Made by a program: the position numbers and the translations under genes. Shown here piece by piece: positions 12,530 to 22,122 of a stretch of 64,000 nucleotides of DNA; position 1 is the stretch's first letter, and every line of letters begins with the position of its first letter. The DNA comes from Typhlomys cinereus (taxonomy: Eukaryota > Chordata > Mammalia > Rodentia > Platacanthomyidae), in contig JALPQD010000919.1 in assembly GCA_023101885.1 (NCBI GenBank), positions 186,001-250,000 of the forward strand. Direction: 5' to 3'. The notes beneath the pieces are model-generated. The model did not search any database. It saw only the letters and a list, made by a program, of their open reading frames with translations, and had not been told where the DNA came from.

Positions 12530-12539
12530 AAAAAAAAAA

Positions 12540-15035
12540 TTGCTCTGGAATTTTAATTGGTATAGCATTGAATTTGTATATTGCCTTTGGTAGGATGGTC
12601 ATTTTTACGATGTTGATTCTCCCAATCCAGGAGCATGGGAGGTCTTTCCACCTTCTGATGTCTTCAGCAATTTCTTTCTATAGGGTTTTAAAGTTTTCAT
12701 TGTAAAGGTCTTTTACCTCCTTGGTTAGGTTTATACCAAGGTATTTCATTTTTTTAGGGGCTACAGCAAATGGGATTGTTTCTCTCAGGGCTTTTTCACT
12801 TCTTTCATTCTGGGCATATAGGAAGGCTTCTGATTTTTGCTCATTTATTTTGTATCCTGCCACCCTGCTGAACTTCTCAATTAGTTCCAGGAGCTTCCTG
12901 GTGGAGTTTTTGGGATCACTCAGGTATAAGATCATGTCATCTGCAAATAGGGATAACTTGACTTCTTCCTTGCCGATTTGAATCCCTCTTATGTCCCTTT
13001 CTTGTCTTATGGCTTCAGCTAAGACTTCAAGTACAATATTGAATAGAAGTGGTGAGAGTGGACAGCCTTGTCTAGTTCCTGATCGAAGTGGGAATGCTTC
13101 CAATTGTTCCCCATTGAGCATAATCCTTGCTGTGGGCTTGTTGTATACACCTTTTATTATATTGATAAAGGTTCCTTCCATTCCTACTGTCTCTAGCGTT
13201 TTGATCATAAAAGGCTGTTGGATCTTGTCAAAGGCTTTTTCTGCGTCTATTGAGAGTATCATGTGGTCTTGAACTTTGGACTGGTTTACATGATGAATTA
13301 CATTTATTGATTTTCGTATGTTGAACCAACCTTGCGTGCTGGGGATGAAGCCCACTTGGTCCCTGTGAATGATCTTTTTGATGTTTTTGATTCTGATTTG
13401 CTAAGACTTTGTTGAGAATCTTTGTGTCTGTGTTCATCAGAGAGATTGGCCTATAGTTTTCTTTTTTAAGTGAATCTTTATTAGGTTTTGGGATTAAGAC
13501 GATATTAGCTTCATAGAAGGAATTTGGTAGTGTTCCTTCCTTTGGTATTTGATGGAACAGTTTAAGGAGTATTGATGTTATTGACTCCTTAAATGTCTGG
13601 TAGAAAACTGTGCTGAATCCATCTGGTCCAGGACATTTTTTGGTGGGAAGATTCGAGATTACTTCTTCAATTTCCTTATATGTTTTTGGGCCATTTAAGA
13701 AATTCACAAATTCCTGATCCAATTTAGGTAAGATGTGTTTACTTAGAAATTCATCCATCTCTTTTGTGTTGTCAAACTTCACAGAGTATAAGTTTTTGAA
13801 ATATGATGTTATAATTCCCTGGATTTCTTGGGTATCAGTAGTGATTACTCCATGTTCATTTTTGTTAATTTTGTTTTCTCTGTCTTGCTTTTGGTTAATT
13901 TAGCTAGGGGTGTATCTATCTTATTGATTTTTTCAAAGAACCAGCTTTTTGACTGGTTGATTTTTTCTATCGTTTTCTTAGTCTCGATTTCAGATATTCC
14001 TCCCCTTATTTTGCTAATCTTCTCTCTTCTACTACTTTTGGGATCACATTGCTCAAGTTTCTCTAAAGCCTTAAGCTGCATCGTTAAGTTATTTATTTCT
14101 GATGTTTCCATTTTTTTGATGTAGGCCTTAAGAGCTATAAACTTACCTCTTAGGACAGCTTTCATTGTGTTCCAGAGATTTTGGTAAGTTGTATTTTTGT
14201 TATCGTTCACTTTCAGGAATCTTCTATTTCCTTTTTAATTTCTTCCTGAATCCAGTTCTCATTCAGCATCATATTGTTAAGTTTCCAGGAGTTAGTGTAT
14301 TTTCTCTAGTTTGTTGTGTTGTGGATGTCCAGGTTTAGGCCCTGGTGGTCTGATAGGGCACAGGTTAGAATTTCAACTTCTTTGTACATGTTTAGATTCG
14401 TTTTGTGGCCCAGTATGTGATCTATTTTGGAAAAAGTTCCATGTGCTGCTGGGAAAAATGTGTATTCTTTTGTGCGTGGGTGAAAAGTTCGATAGAGATC
14501 TGTAAGGTCCATTTCTTTAAGGGTTTGATTAAGTTCCAAAGTGTGTCTGTTAAGCTTTTGACCTGTTGATCTATCCCATGTTGAGAGGGCGGTGTTGAAG
14601 TCCCCAAGAATGATCGTTTGGGGGTTGATTTCTTGCTTTAGGCTCTTTAGGGTTTTCTTAATGAGTGTGGAGGGACCCATATTGGGTGCATAAATGTTCA
14701 GGATTTTGAAGTCTTCCTGGTGAATTGTACCTGTGACTAAAATGTAGTATCCATCTGTGTCTCTTATGATTTTCTTTGGTTTGAAGTCCACTTTGTCTGA
14801 AATCATAATTGCTACCCCTGCCTGTTTCCTGGTTCCATTAGCTTGCAAGATTTTTGGACCAGCCTTTCATTCTTAGGATGTGCCTATCTTTTGTCGTGAG
14901 ATGAGTTTCCTGAAGGCAGCAGATTGTTGGATTGTGGTTTTTAATCCAAGTTTGTAATCTGTGTCTTTTAATCGGTGAGTTAAAACCATTGACATTTAAT
15001 GTTATAATGGAGAAATTATTTTTACTTCTGGACAT
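12540..15035 (-). pseudogene. ORF2: L1 ORF2 N-terminal two thirds (endonuclease and RT) of the outer element
   Basis: Minus-strand frames in order: 15035-14838 (start MSRSKNNFSIITLNVNG, then CCLQETHL with the metal-binding Glu of the endonuclease), 14848-14306 ([15 protein letters not shown] and CALSDHQG, with endonuclease Asp, Asn and His positions), 14210-13845, 13782-13228 (linker and RT fingers, [13 protein letters not shown]) and 13355-12678 ([28 protein letters not shown] and the RT catalytic FADDMILYL, the FADD codons at 12936-12947). At least four frame changes break it. It stops at 12540 where the nested insertion's poly(A) begins, within the sequence equivalent to about 33042 of the full-length copy. 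ORF2p nicks target DNA and reverse-transcribes L1 RNA; this copy cannot. Confidence 0.9.
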
Positions 15036-15092
15036 TTTTTATGTTTAGTAGATTTTGTAATCATGTTATTTGATATTTATGTTTTGGTGGTA

Positions 15093-16164
15093 TTATACTT
15101 CCCTTCTGTCCTTCTGGATACAGTTGTTCTTTTCTTCAAGCTTGAGTATCAGTTCTAGGATTTTTTGCAGGCCTGGTTTGTTAGACATGTATCCCTTCAC
15201 GTTTTCTTTGTGTTGGAAAACTTTTCTTTCTCCCTCAATCATGACAGATAGTTTTGCCGGGTATATCAGTCTGGGCTGGCGTTTTTGCTCATTTAATACT
15301 TGAAGTATGTCTCTCCAAGCTCTTCTTGCTTTTACTGTTTCCATTGTGTAGTCATTTGTTATTCTAATAGGTTTACCTTTAAAAGCGAGTTGCTTTTTTT
15401 CTCTTGAAGCTCTCAGCAACCTTTTCTTTGTCTTGAATGTGGAGTGTTTTGGCTATTATTTGCCGTGGCGATTCTCTATTCAGGTCGTATATGTTTGGAG
15501 TGCGAAATGCCTCTTGTATTTGTATAGGCCTCTCATTCTTTAATTGTGGGAAGTTTTCATTTATGATGAATTGAAATATTTCCTCAGGTGTGGTATTTTG
15601 GGATTCTTGTTCTGGTATTCGATGAATGCGCATGTTAGGCTTCTTCAGGGTGTCCCATATCTCTTGAATGTTCCTCTCCAGTATCTTTTTGGCTTGAACA
15701 ATCTCTTCCATTGAGCTGGTTAATTCTCCCACTTTGTCTTCAAGATCTGAAATTCTATTTTCTGCCTCATTTGTTCTGCTGATAAGACTCTCTGTTGAGT
15801 TTTGGGTTGAAGATAACTTGTCTTTTAGTTCAATTTTAAACTCTGCCTTAGACTGTTTTAATTGCTCCATACCTATTTTTGTTTCTTGAACTGTTTTTCT
15901 CAACTCCTCCAAGTGCTTTTTGTGTTCCTGTTCAAAGTGGTTGATACAGTGGTTTAACTCTTCTCAGATTTCCTCTTTCATAGTATTAATCATGGTAAGG
16001 ATCATACTCTGAAAGTCATTATGTTGGGTCTGGCTTTCATGGCTATTTTCTGTGGATTTGTTCTGGTCGGAATCCCTCATTATGGGATTGATTCTTTCGG
16101 CAGGAGATTGGTCTTCTTGGGTTTTGTTTCTCGTGGATCTGCACTTTGACTTTGTAGATTGTTG
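15093..16164 (-). pseudogene. ORF1: L1 ORF1 remnant of the outer element
   Basis: The minus strand matches the intact ORF1 at 29421-30488. The start codon position (about 16164) is mutated, a Trp codon near the coiled-coil start is TGA, and a frameshift falls near 15400 (one frame covers 15912-15379, another 15419-15093). The recognisable parts are the coiled coil (LIKRTNEAENRISDLEDK-like heptads), the RRM-like segment (RIHRIPEQESQNTTPEEIF) and the C-terminal domain (KARRAWRDILQVLNEQ). ORF1p is the trimeric RNA-binding chaperone of the L1 particle. Confidence 0.88.
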
Positions 16165-17031
16165 TTTTGTTTTTTAGGACCTTTCAGTTTCTGTGTTTTT
16201 CACTGAATCGACGTACTTAGTATTGTTACGCTTGCCAGTTATTACTAGTCCTTGCCTTGGATTGGGTATGTTTGTGTATTGTTATTATTATATCCTAGAT
16301 GAGGCTACTAGGCTGTTACTATATCAGTTAAGTCAGGTTATGTTACCAGGGGATGAATATTAGTTTGGTAGTGCACTTTTATGATTTAGTTTCTTGGTGA
16401 AATGTGGGGGTAAGTGGTGTACTCCCTGGAGTTCTATGTTGTGGGGTGGCTGTATGATAAAGTTGATCTACAGCATTTGCACTTTAAAGGATTAGTATGG
16501 TGAAAAGACAAAGTTTACTTATCTTTGGGCTGGATGAGAAGAAACTCGCCCACGTGATATAATGATTGTAGTGGAGTCCAGATTATGGCCTGTGCTCCCT
16601 TTGTTCCTTAGAATTTTGCTTGAGTTTCCTTTGGGCTCTATTGAATTCTGAGTAGCACTGTGTCTTCCATGGACCATGTGCGTAGGTCCCCGATGGACCA
16701 GAGAGGCAGAGGGTCTGATGTTGATGGCAGAGTTCTTCATCTGTGATCTGGGAAGGCGGGTGCGGAGAGGGGTGGGGCCTGGGGGCAAAACCAGCGGCTA
16801 CACAATGCATTTCTGCTGGCCAGGCTGCTCCGGGGTGGGGGGCGGGGCTGGGCTGGGCTCTTTCCCTCCCTGGCTCATTGGCAGAATTCTTCACCTGGGA
16901 CCCAGGAGGGTGGCTAGACGCACGGGGCGGGAAGGTGCTAGGGGCTTGGGTCAGGGGCGGGGCTCCGGCTAAGCCGCAGTCAGCCTGGGTGCTCGCAGCC
17001 AGTACGTGTGGGGTTCCGGGTTGGTTGGGGC
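16165..17031 (-). promoter_or_regulatory. 5'UTR of the outer L1 (a different 5'UTR type from the full-length copy)
   Basis: The ORF1-proximal 350 bp are mixed in composition; 16560-17031 is GC-rich (for example GGGGTGGGGGGCGGGGC near 16835). A diverged tandem unit of about 154 bp is visible: GGCAGAGTTCTTCATCTG near 16726 against GGCAGAATTCTTCACCTG near 16880. I see no similarity to the tandem monomers at 28830-29370, so the two L1s carry different promoters. Short frames here on both strands are GC-driven and not considered genes. Confidence 0.7.
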
Positions 17032-17042
17032 GCAAGTGCACT
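17032..17042 (+). repeat. Right target-site duplication of the composite L1 insertion
   Basis: GCAAGTGCACT, identical to 7228-7238; the satellite resumes in phase with TCTTTAGG. Confidence 0.85.
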
Positions 17043-20000
17043 TCTTTAGGCTAAGTGTCGTACAGAAGTTTCTATACTGTAACTCTTTGTGTTCAGGAGG
17101 AAATCACACTTGTTGTACGATGTTTCTATGAAACAAGTTCATGCATGTCATTCCCTTCCAAAATCATGAACCAAGTGAAGAACCCACAGTCATATGTAGC
17201 GTGTGCACTTCTTTGGGACAAGTATGCTACACAGATTTCTAGACAGTAAAACTTTGTGTTCTGGAGAAAACAACATCTGTTTTGTGCTGATTCTACCAAC
17301 AATGTTCAGGCCTGTAATGAGCTTGAAAATAGTTACCAAGTGAGGAAGCGTCAAATTCACATGTTTCGCTTTCACTTCTCAGTGATAAGAATCCTGTAGA
17401 TGTTCATACATTGTAACTTTTTATGTTCAGGAGAAATTCACACTGGTTCTGTGACGTTTTCATGGAATATGTTCACGCAGGCCTTGATTGTCCAAAATGG
17501 TGAACCAAGTGAGGAGGACTGAGAGTCAAACTTCGGAAGTGCACTTCTTAGGGATAAGTATCCTACAGAAGATTCTATACTGTAACACTTTGTGTTCATA
17601 CTTGTTTTGTGACACTTGCATATAACATGTTCACACAGGCCATGATTTTCCAAAATAGTGAACCAAGTGAGGAGGGTTCAGAGTCAAATATTGCACGTGC
17701 ACTTCTTACCGGTAAGTGTCCCACGGAAGTTCCTATACTGTAACTCTTTGTGTTCAGGAGAAAATAACAGTGGTTGTGCCACATTTCCATGGAACATGTT
17801 GAAGAGGGCCGTGATTTTTCCAAAATAGTTAACCAAATGAGGATGACTCAGAGTCAAATGTTTCAAGTGCACTTTGTTGGGATACGTATCCAACAGAAGT
17901 TTCTATACTGTAACTGTTTGTGATCAGGAGAAAGTCACCCTTATTGTGCGATAGTCAATGGAATATTTACACGCAAGCCATGATATTCCAAAATAGTGAA
18001 CCAAGAGAGAAGGACTCAGAGTCAAATGTTGCAAGTGCTCTTCTTCTTAGCGGTAAGTATCCCACCAAAGTTTCTATACTGTCATTCTTTGTGTTCAGAA
18101 GAGTAACACACTTGTTTTGCAATGTTTCCCTGGAACATGTTCACGCAGGCTATGATTTTCCAAAATAGTGAACAAAGAGAGAAGGATTCAGAGTCAAATG
18201 TTGCAAGTGTTCTTCTTCTTAGCGGTAAGGATCCCACCAATTTTGTGTACTGTCATTCTTTATGTACAGGTGAGGAGGACTTAGAGTGAAATGTTGGAAG
18301 TCCACTTCTTAGTGGTATGTGTCCTACAGAAGTTTCGATACTGTACCTCTTTGTGTTCTGGAGAAAATCACACTTGTTTTGCCATCTTTGCATGGAACCT
18401 CTTCATGCAGCAGATGATTTCCAAAACAGTGAACCAAGTGCGGAGGATTCAGAATCAAATGTAGGAAGTATACTTCTTGGGGATAAGTATCCTAGAGAAG
18501 TTTCTACACTGTAACATTTGTGTTCAGGAGAAAATCATACTTGTTTTGTGACATTTGCATGGAACATGTTCACGCAGGCCACGAATGTCCAAAATAGTGA
18601 ACCAAGTGAGGAGGACTCAGAGTCAAATGTTGGAAGTGGTCTTCTTAGTGGTAAGTATCCTACAGAAGTTTCAAAACTGTACCTCTTTGTGTTCTGCAGA
18701 AAATTACACTTGTTTTGCGTCGTTTCCATGGAACCTATTCATGCACGAGATGATTTCCAAAATAGTGAACCAAGTCCGAGGATTCAGAAACAAATGTAGG
18801 AAGTGAATTCTTGCAGATAAGTATTCAACAGAAGTCTCTACACTGTAACATTTTCGTTCAGGTGAAAATCATACTTGTTTTGTGACATTTCCATGAAACA
18901 TGTTCACACAGGCCATGAGTTTCCAAAATAGTGAACCAAGTGAGAAGGATTCAGAGTCAAATGCTGGAAGTCCACTTCTTAGGGATAAGTATTCTACAGA
19001 AGTTTGTATACTGTAACATTTGGTTTCAGGAGAAAATCTTACTTGTCTTGTGACATTTGTATGGCACATGTTCACACAGGCCATGATTTTACAAAATAGT
19101 GAACCAAGTGAGGAGGACTCTGATTCAAATGTTTCAAGTGCACTTCTTTAGGATAAGTGTCGTACAGAAGTTTCTATACTGTAACTCATTATGTTCAGGA
19201 GGAAATAACACTTGTTGTACGACGTTTCTATGAAACTAGTTCATGCATGTCATTCCCTTCCAAAATCATGAACCAAGTGCAGAGGAATCACAGTCATGTG
19301 TATCATGTGCACTTCTTTGGGCAAGTATCCTACACAGGTTTCTAGACGGTAAAACTTTGTGTTCTGGAGAAAACAACATTCCCTTTGTGCTGATTCTACC
19401 AACTACGTTCGCCTGTAATTAGCTTGAAAATAGTGACCAAGTGAGGAAGCGTCAAATTCACGTCTTTCATTTTCACTTCTCAGTGATAAGAATCCTCTAG
19501 ATGTTCATACGTTGTAACGTTTTATGTTCAGGAGGAAATCACACTGGTTTTGTGACGTTTTCATGGAACATGTTCACGCAGGCTATGATTTTCCAAAATA
19601 GTGAACCAAGGGAGGAGGACACAGATTCAAATGTTGGAAGTGCACTTTTTAGTGGTGAGTATCCTACAGAAGTTGTGATACTGTACCTCTTTGTGTTCTG
19701 CAGAAAATTACACTTGTTTTGAGATGTTTCTATGGAACCTATTCATGCAGGAGATGATTTCCAAAATAGTGACCCAAGTGCGGAGGATTCAGAATCAAAT
19801 GTAGGAAGTGCGCTTCTTGCGGATAAGTATTCTAGAGAAGTTTCTGCACTGTAACATTTGCGTTCAGGAGAATATCATACATGTTTTGTGACATTTCCAT
19901 GGAACATGTTCACGCAGGCCATGGGTTTCCAAAATAGTGAACCAAGTGAGGAGGATTTAGAGTCAAATGCTGGAAGGTCACCTCTTAGGGATAAGTATCC

Positions 20001-20528
20001 TTCAGAAGTTTGTATACTGTAACATTTGGTTTCAGGAGAAAATCATACTTGTGTTGTGACATTTCCATGGCACATGTTCACACAGGCCATGATTTTCCAA
20101 AATAGTGAACCAAGTGAGGAGGACTCTGAGTCAAATGTTTCAAGTGCACTTCTTTAGGATAAGTGTGGTACAGAAGTTTCTATACTGTAACTCTTTGTGT
20201 TCAGGAGGAAATCACACTAGTTGTATGACCTTTCCATGAAACATATTCATGCATGTCATTCCATTCCAATATCGTGAGCCAAGTGAAGAGGACTCACCGT
20301 CATATGTAGCATGTGCACTTCTTTGGGACAAGTATCCTACACAGGTTTCTAGACGGTAAACCTTTGTGTTCTGGAGAAAACAACATTCGTTTTGTGCTGA
20401 ATCTACCAACTATGTTCAGGTCTGTAATGAGCTTGAAAATAGTGACCAAGTGAGGAAGCGTCAAATTCACATGTTTCACTTTCACTTCTCAGTGATAAGA
20501 ATCCTGTAGACGTTCATACGTTGTAACA
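17043..20528 (+). repeat. Satellite array, divergent monomer types, irregular order
   Basis: A cores lie near 17170, 19272 and 20279, spaced about 2,100 and 1,007 bp, so the higher-order length is variable. The order from 17170 reads A-B-C-K-J-F-F-G-H-G-H-I-E, and from 19272 A-B-G-H-I-E. A monomers here have a single copy of the 31-bp unit. The B word is GAGGAAGCGTC rather than GAGGACGCGTC. G, F and K monomers keep GGTAAGT followed about 46-49 bases later by a CAG (for example 18649). No gene is supported. Confidence 0.85.
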
Positions 20529-21581
20529 TTTTTTTATATAATTCATTTTTGTTATTATTTCAGCTCATACAAACTTTATAGGTACACCAGTTCCCTCCCT
20601 CCCTCCTCCTCCCCCCCGATACCCCGACTCCCGCTCCCCTCACCTCTCCCGCCCCATCCCCCCATGCCTCCCGCCCCGATTGCCACAGTCCTTTCTTGTG
20701 CATGCCTGACTCTCCTCTCGGCCCTCCTCTCTGATGACATACAAGGACCCAGTGGCATTTCCCTGAACCCCTTCCTGTGTTCTCCTTAAGCATAGGAACA
20801 CTACTGTGGCTGTAAATCCCTTGCCTTCAAGGATCTTGGTGCCTTTAGCAGATGCTAGACTTTGTGAGGTCAATAGTGTGTTGGACATTGCGCCGGTCAT
20901 ACACTGTCCAATTATGATTGCATCGGCCCTAACTTGTGTGGAGTATCTTGCAAACCATTGCTCCTCCCATCCTTTTGCTCTTACACTCTTACCGCCCCCT
21001 CTTCTGCAAATGTCCCTGAGCTTCAGGATGGGGAGAGATTAGTCTGGCCAAGTTCTAGGTGTTTGATATAGAGTCTCTGAAATTCTGGATTGTGATTCGT
21101 TGATTTTCTTTTGCAGTTTTGTTGCTCCTGTAATGCCCTTCACTCCATCGTGATGGGCACTGTATGTCACCCCTTGACCAGAGACAGAAAGCTGTTAAAC
21201 TGGAGTCTTATTATAAGAGCACATTCAAGGGTAGATGTAATGCTTATACCCAAAATTGGAATCACAGGGTCATGTGGCCTTAGGCAATGGGAGGGGTCAA
21301 TCACCCATTTGCAAAATGGTTACTTTTTAATCTGCTGAACTATATGCCCTCCCCTTCTGGTGAGTTCATACCCCTTTAGTTGTAAATGATCAGGAACGAA
21401 TTGTGAATTTAACTAAGTATCACATTACTTTCTTGCAGTCATTGTTGGAGGCCTATTTTCTCTACTGCAACATGGTCACTTCTCTCCTTGATACTGGTGT
21501 GGCCCTCTAACCCCATCTCTCCTGTTCATAATCCTTGCAATTACTGTAGGTAATACATAGATTTACCTATGAGTGCCTCAG
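20529..21581 (-). mobile_element. 5'-truncated L1: 3'UTR fragment only
   Basis: Starts with poly(T) and the same tail type as 7240 (ATTCATTTTTGTTATTATTT, then GCTCATACAAACTTTATAGG), has the C-rich tract at about 20590-20690, and stops at GTGCCTCA just before the ORF2 stop equivalent. Around 21242-21290 it has an extra patch reading CCCAAAATTGGAATCACAGG, which belongs to the ORF2 C-terminal region in the other copies and is not expected inside the 3'UTR. I see no target-site duplication. The satellite type jumps across it (B monomer to the left, the monomer that follows E to the right), so the site has been rearranged. Confidence 0.85.
20590..20690 (-). other. G-rich tract of the L1 3'UTR fragment (C-rich on +)
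   Basis: CTCCTCCTCCCCCCCGAT, CCCGCCCCATCCCCCCATG and similar on the + strand; the counterpart of 7292-7372. Confidence 0.6.
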
Positions 21582-21696
21582 GATAAGTGTCATACAGAAG
21601 TTTCTATACCATAACTCTTTGTGTTCAGGAGGAAATCACACTTGTGGTGCGACAGTCAATGAAACATTTACACGCAAGCCATGATATTCCAAAATA

Positions 21697-22122
21697 TTGA
21701 ACCAAGAGAGAAGGTCTCAGAGACAAATGTTGCAAGTGTTCTTCTTCTTAGCGGTAAGTGTGCGACCAAAGTTTCTATACTGTCATTCTTTGTGTTCAGG
21801 AGAGTATCACACTTGTTTTGCAATGTTTCCCTGGAACATGTTCACCCAAGCTATGATTTTCCAAAATAGTGAACCAAGTGAGGAGGACTCAGAGTCAAAT
21901 GTTGGAAGTTCACTTCTTAGTGGTAAGTATCGTACAGAAGTTTCAATACTGTACCTCTTTGTGTTCTGCAGAAAATCACACCTGTTTTGCGACGTTTCCA
22001 TGGAAACTATTCATGCAGGAGATGATTTCCAAAATAGTGAAACAAGTGCAGAGGATTCAGAATCAAATGTAGGAAGTGCACTTCTTGCGGATAAGTATCG
22101 TAGAGAAGTTTCCACACTGTAA
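21697..22122 (+). other. Longest satellite open frame (141 codons), probably not a gene
   Basis: An open frame running through F, G and H monomers. It stays open because the monomer length is a multiple of three (about 168) and because these types have CTGTACC or CTGTCAT where others have the stop-creating CTGTAAC. The repeated peptide unit includes FTQAMIFQNSEPSEEDSESN. There is no signal peptide or domain I recognise, and nearby copies of the same monomers are frameshifted. I list it because it shows the unit's coding phase, used in the splice-like observation. Confidence 0.3.
21923..21971 (+). other. Splice-like 49-nt segment in a G monomer (representative)
   Basis: GTAAGTATCG at 21923 is a near-consensus 5' splice site (preceded by AGTG). 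The segment ends in a short pyrimidine-leaning stretch and TTCTGCAG at 21971, with a branch-like TACTGTACC upstream. Removing it keeps the open frame on both sides in phase. Comparable pairs start near 5233, 6742, 18051, 18649, 23257, 23425 and 24270. Whether any is spliced is unknown; 46-49 nt is at the very short end for mammalian introns. Confidence 0.3.

Larger units (their letters stand above)
9281..12539 (+). mobile_element. Nested 5'-truncated L1 with candidate 3' transduction
   Basis: Order on the + strand is truncated ORF2 (9281-10859), 3'UTR (10860-11825), first A-rich tail (11825-11846), 683 bp of non-L1 sequence, AATAAA at 12505-12510 and a second poly(A) (12530-12539) abutting the outer L1. 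No target-site duplication is seen. Instead about 320 bp of the target is deleted. Confidence 0.75.
7239..17031 (-). mobile_element. Composite locus: minus-strand L1 (about 6.5 kb) split by a nested plus-strand L1
   Basis: The outer element is a minus-strand L1. Its 5' end lies at 17031, followed in the minus direction by a GC-rich 5'UTR, an ORF1 remnant (16164-15093), the first two thirds of ORF2 (15035-12540), then after an interruption the end of ORF2 (about 9254-8258), a 3'UTR and a poly(T) at the left edge. The two halves add up to about 6.5 kb, the length of a full L1. The interruption 9255-12539 is a second, plus-strand L1 with extra 3' sequence. By comparison with the complete L1 at 28829-35388, about 320 bp of the outer ORF2 is missing at the interruption. 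Flanking 11-12 bp duplications show the outer element came first by ordinary target-primed integration. Confidence 0.88.
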
